Below, piece after piece: positions 5,405-5,741 of a stretch of DNA of 5,741 nucleotides. The position numbers and the translations under genes are program-made. The DNA comes from Planctomycetota bacterium (GTDB lineage: Bacteria; Planctomycetota; Phycisphaerae; UBA1845; Fen-1342): NCBI GenBank assembly GCA_030616465.1, contig JAUWXH010000166.1, positions 1 through 5,741 on the forward strand, in the 5' to 3' direction. Numbering within the stretch: the first letter of the stretch is position 1; every line of letters starts with the position of its first letter. The notes beneath the pieces were generated by a model. It saw only the letters and a list, made by a program, of their open reading frames with translations. It was not told the origin of the DNA and did not search any database.

Positions 5405-5741
5405 TTATGCAGACTTAAACACGCTTCTGCCGACCATCGTGCGCGGCGGCGTGAGGCTGAACTCCTCGAGAATCGTCGGGGCCAGGTCAATCAGCGCGGG
5501 CTGCTCATGCAGGATCGGCTTGTTGCTGAAGACGACGCCGGGGAGCTCGCTGGTCGCCATGCAGTGGTCCGCGCTCCAGGCCGAGTTGTTGTCGCTGAAA
5601 ATCTCGGCCGTAATCCCGCCAAGGGCCGTATCCCAGGAAGACCGGTACCCGCGCCGATAGCCGATGATCAGATCCGGCGCCCGGCGGACCAGTGGTCCGG
5701 CGTATGCCTGGTCTCCGAGGTGCACCGCGGTGACCAGGCAT
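5405..5741 (-). CDS. AlkP-superfamily type I phosphodiesterase/nucleotide pyrophosphatase-like enzyme, C-terminal part
   Basis: Only the last 111 residues are in the window; the gene continues past the right edge. Visible signatures are APDLIIGYRRGYR-SSWDTALGG, then DNNSAWSADHCM, ELPGVVFSNKPI, and near the end LIDLAPTILEEFSL followed by MVGRS. The 'APDL-GY' and 'DLAPTIL--FG/SL--P--M-G' patterns are typical of the C-terminal part of alkaline-phosphatase-superfamily phosphodiesterases and sulfatase relatives. The His in SADH is the likely metal ligand of the two-metal site. The catalytic Thr/Ser and the other ligands lie outside the window. It would hydrolyse a phosphodiester, pyrophosphate or related ester; the substrate cannot be told. 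It is the first visible gene of the minus-strand set and is followed by the RHH-like gene 38 nt after its TAA. The track-like start at a GTG (5725) is internal and should not be used. Confidence 0.85.
   Translation of the reverse strand, partial: CLVTAVHLGDQAYAGPLVRRAPDLIIGYRRGYRSSWDTALGGITAEIFSDNNSAWSADHCMATSELPGVVFSNKPILHEQPALIDLAPTILEEFSLTPPRTMVGRSVFKSA

Noticed and set aside
4590..5660. Long plus-strand open frame (356 codons)
   Set aside because: It runs antisense across three better-supported genes, its Gln/Arg-rich composition is that of a shadow frame, and it resembles no family.

Overview
The window is GC-rich throughout and holds five protein-coding genes plus the 3' end of a sixth. 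A DUF1573 protein with an Arg/Pro repeat tail, a one-membrane-pass protein ending in a pseudopilin-like (GspG-type) segment, and a cluster of AlkP-superfamily phosphodiesterase, 61-residue ribbon-helix-helix-like protein and Oxa1/EMC3/TMCO1-like membrane protein together suggest a bacterium of the Planctomycetes, perhaps Phycisphaerae-like. This placement is inferred from gene style only; the window contains no rRNA or other marker gene.

Layout. (1) 1-1221, plus strand: most of a DUF1573 protein whose N-terminus lies outside the window. Its reading frame is open from base 1 to the TAA at 1219-1221 except for one TGA at 166-168. That TGA falls where the family has the first Cys of its CGC-type motif, and a perfect 7-bp hairpin with a GGT loop follows 13 nt later. 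(2) 1222-1350: a short spacer with what looks like a dispersed repeat centred on a GCGAAGC mini-hairpin. (3) 1351-2712, minus strand: an unrecognised membrane-anchored protein. (4) 2713-2938: a divergent spacer. (5) 2939-4081, plus strand: a class V PLP-dependent aminotransferase of the alanine/serine-glyoxylate group. (6) 4082-4172: a convergent spacer with an 8-bp GC hairpin and a short direct repeat. (7) 4173-5741, minus strand: a probable operon, transcribed in the order phosphodiesterase (cut by the window end), small RHH-like protein, Oxa1-superfamily-like membrane protein.

How the genes relate. Only the three minus-strand genes at the right look like one transcription unit (same strand, gaps of 38 and 63 nt, each downstream gene with its own Shine-Dalgarno). 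The aminotransferase stands alone between a divergent and a convergent neighbour and carries all the expected catalytic residues. No phage, IS element, CRISPR array or tRNA was seen.

The strongest candidate for something new is the UGA in the DUF1573 gene. Reading it as selenocysteine fits the frame continuity, the Cys position and the placement of the hairpin. A nonsense mutation or a base-calling error is not excluded, and the second Cys of the motif is also missing (Arg). The next most interesting item is the small RHH-like protein, whose C-terminus resembles the end of many sulfatases and which sits directly behind an AlkP-superfamily gene.
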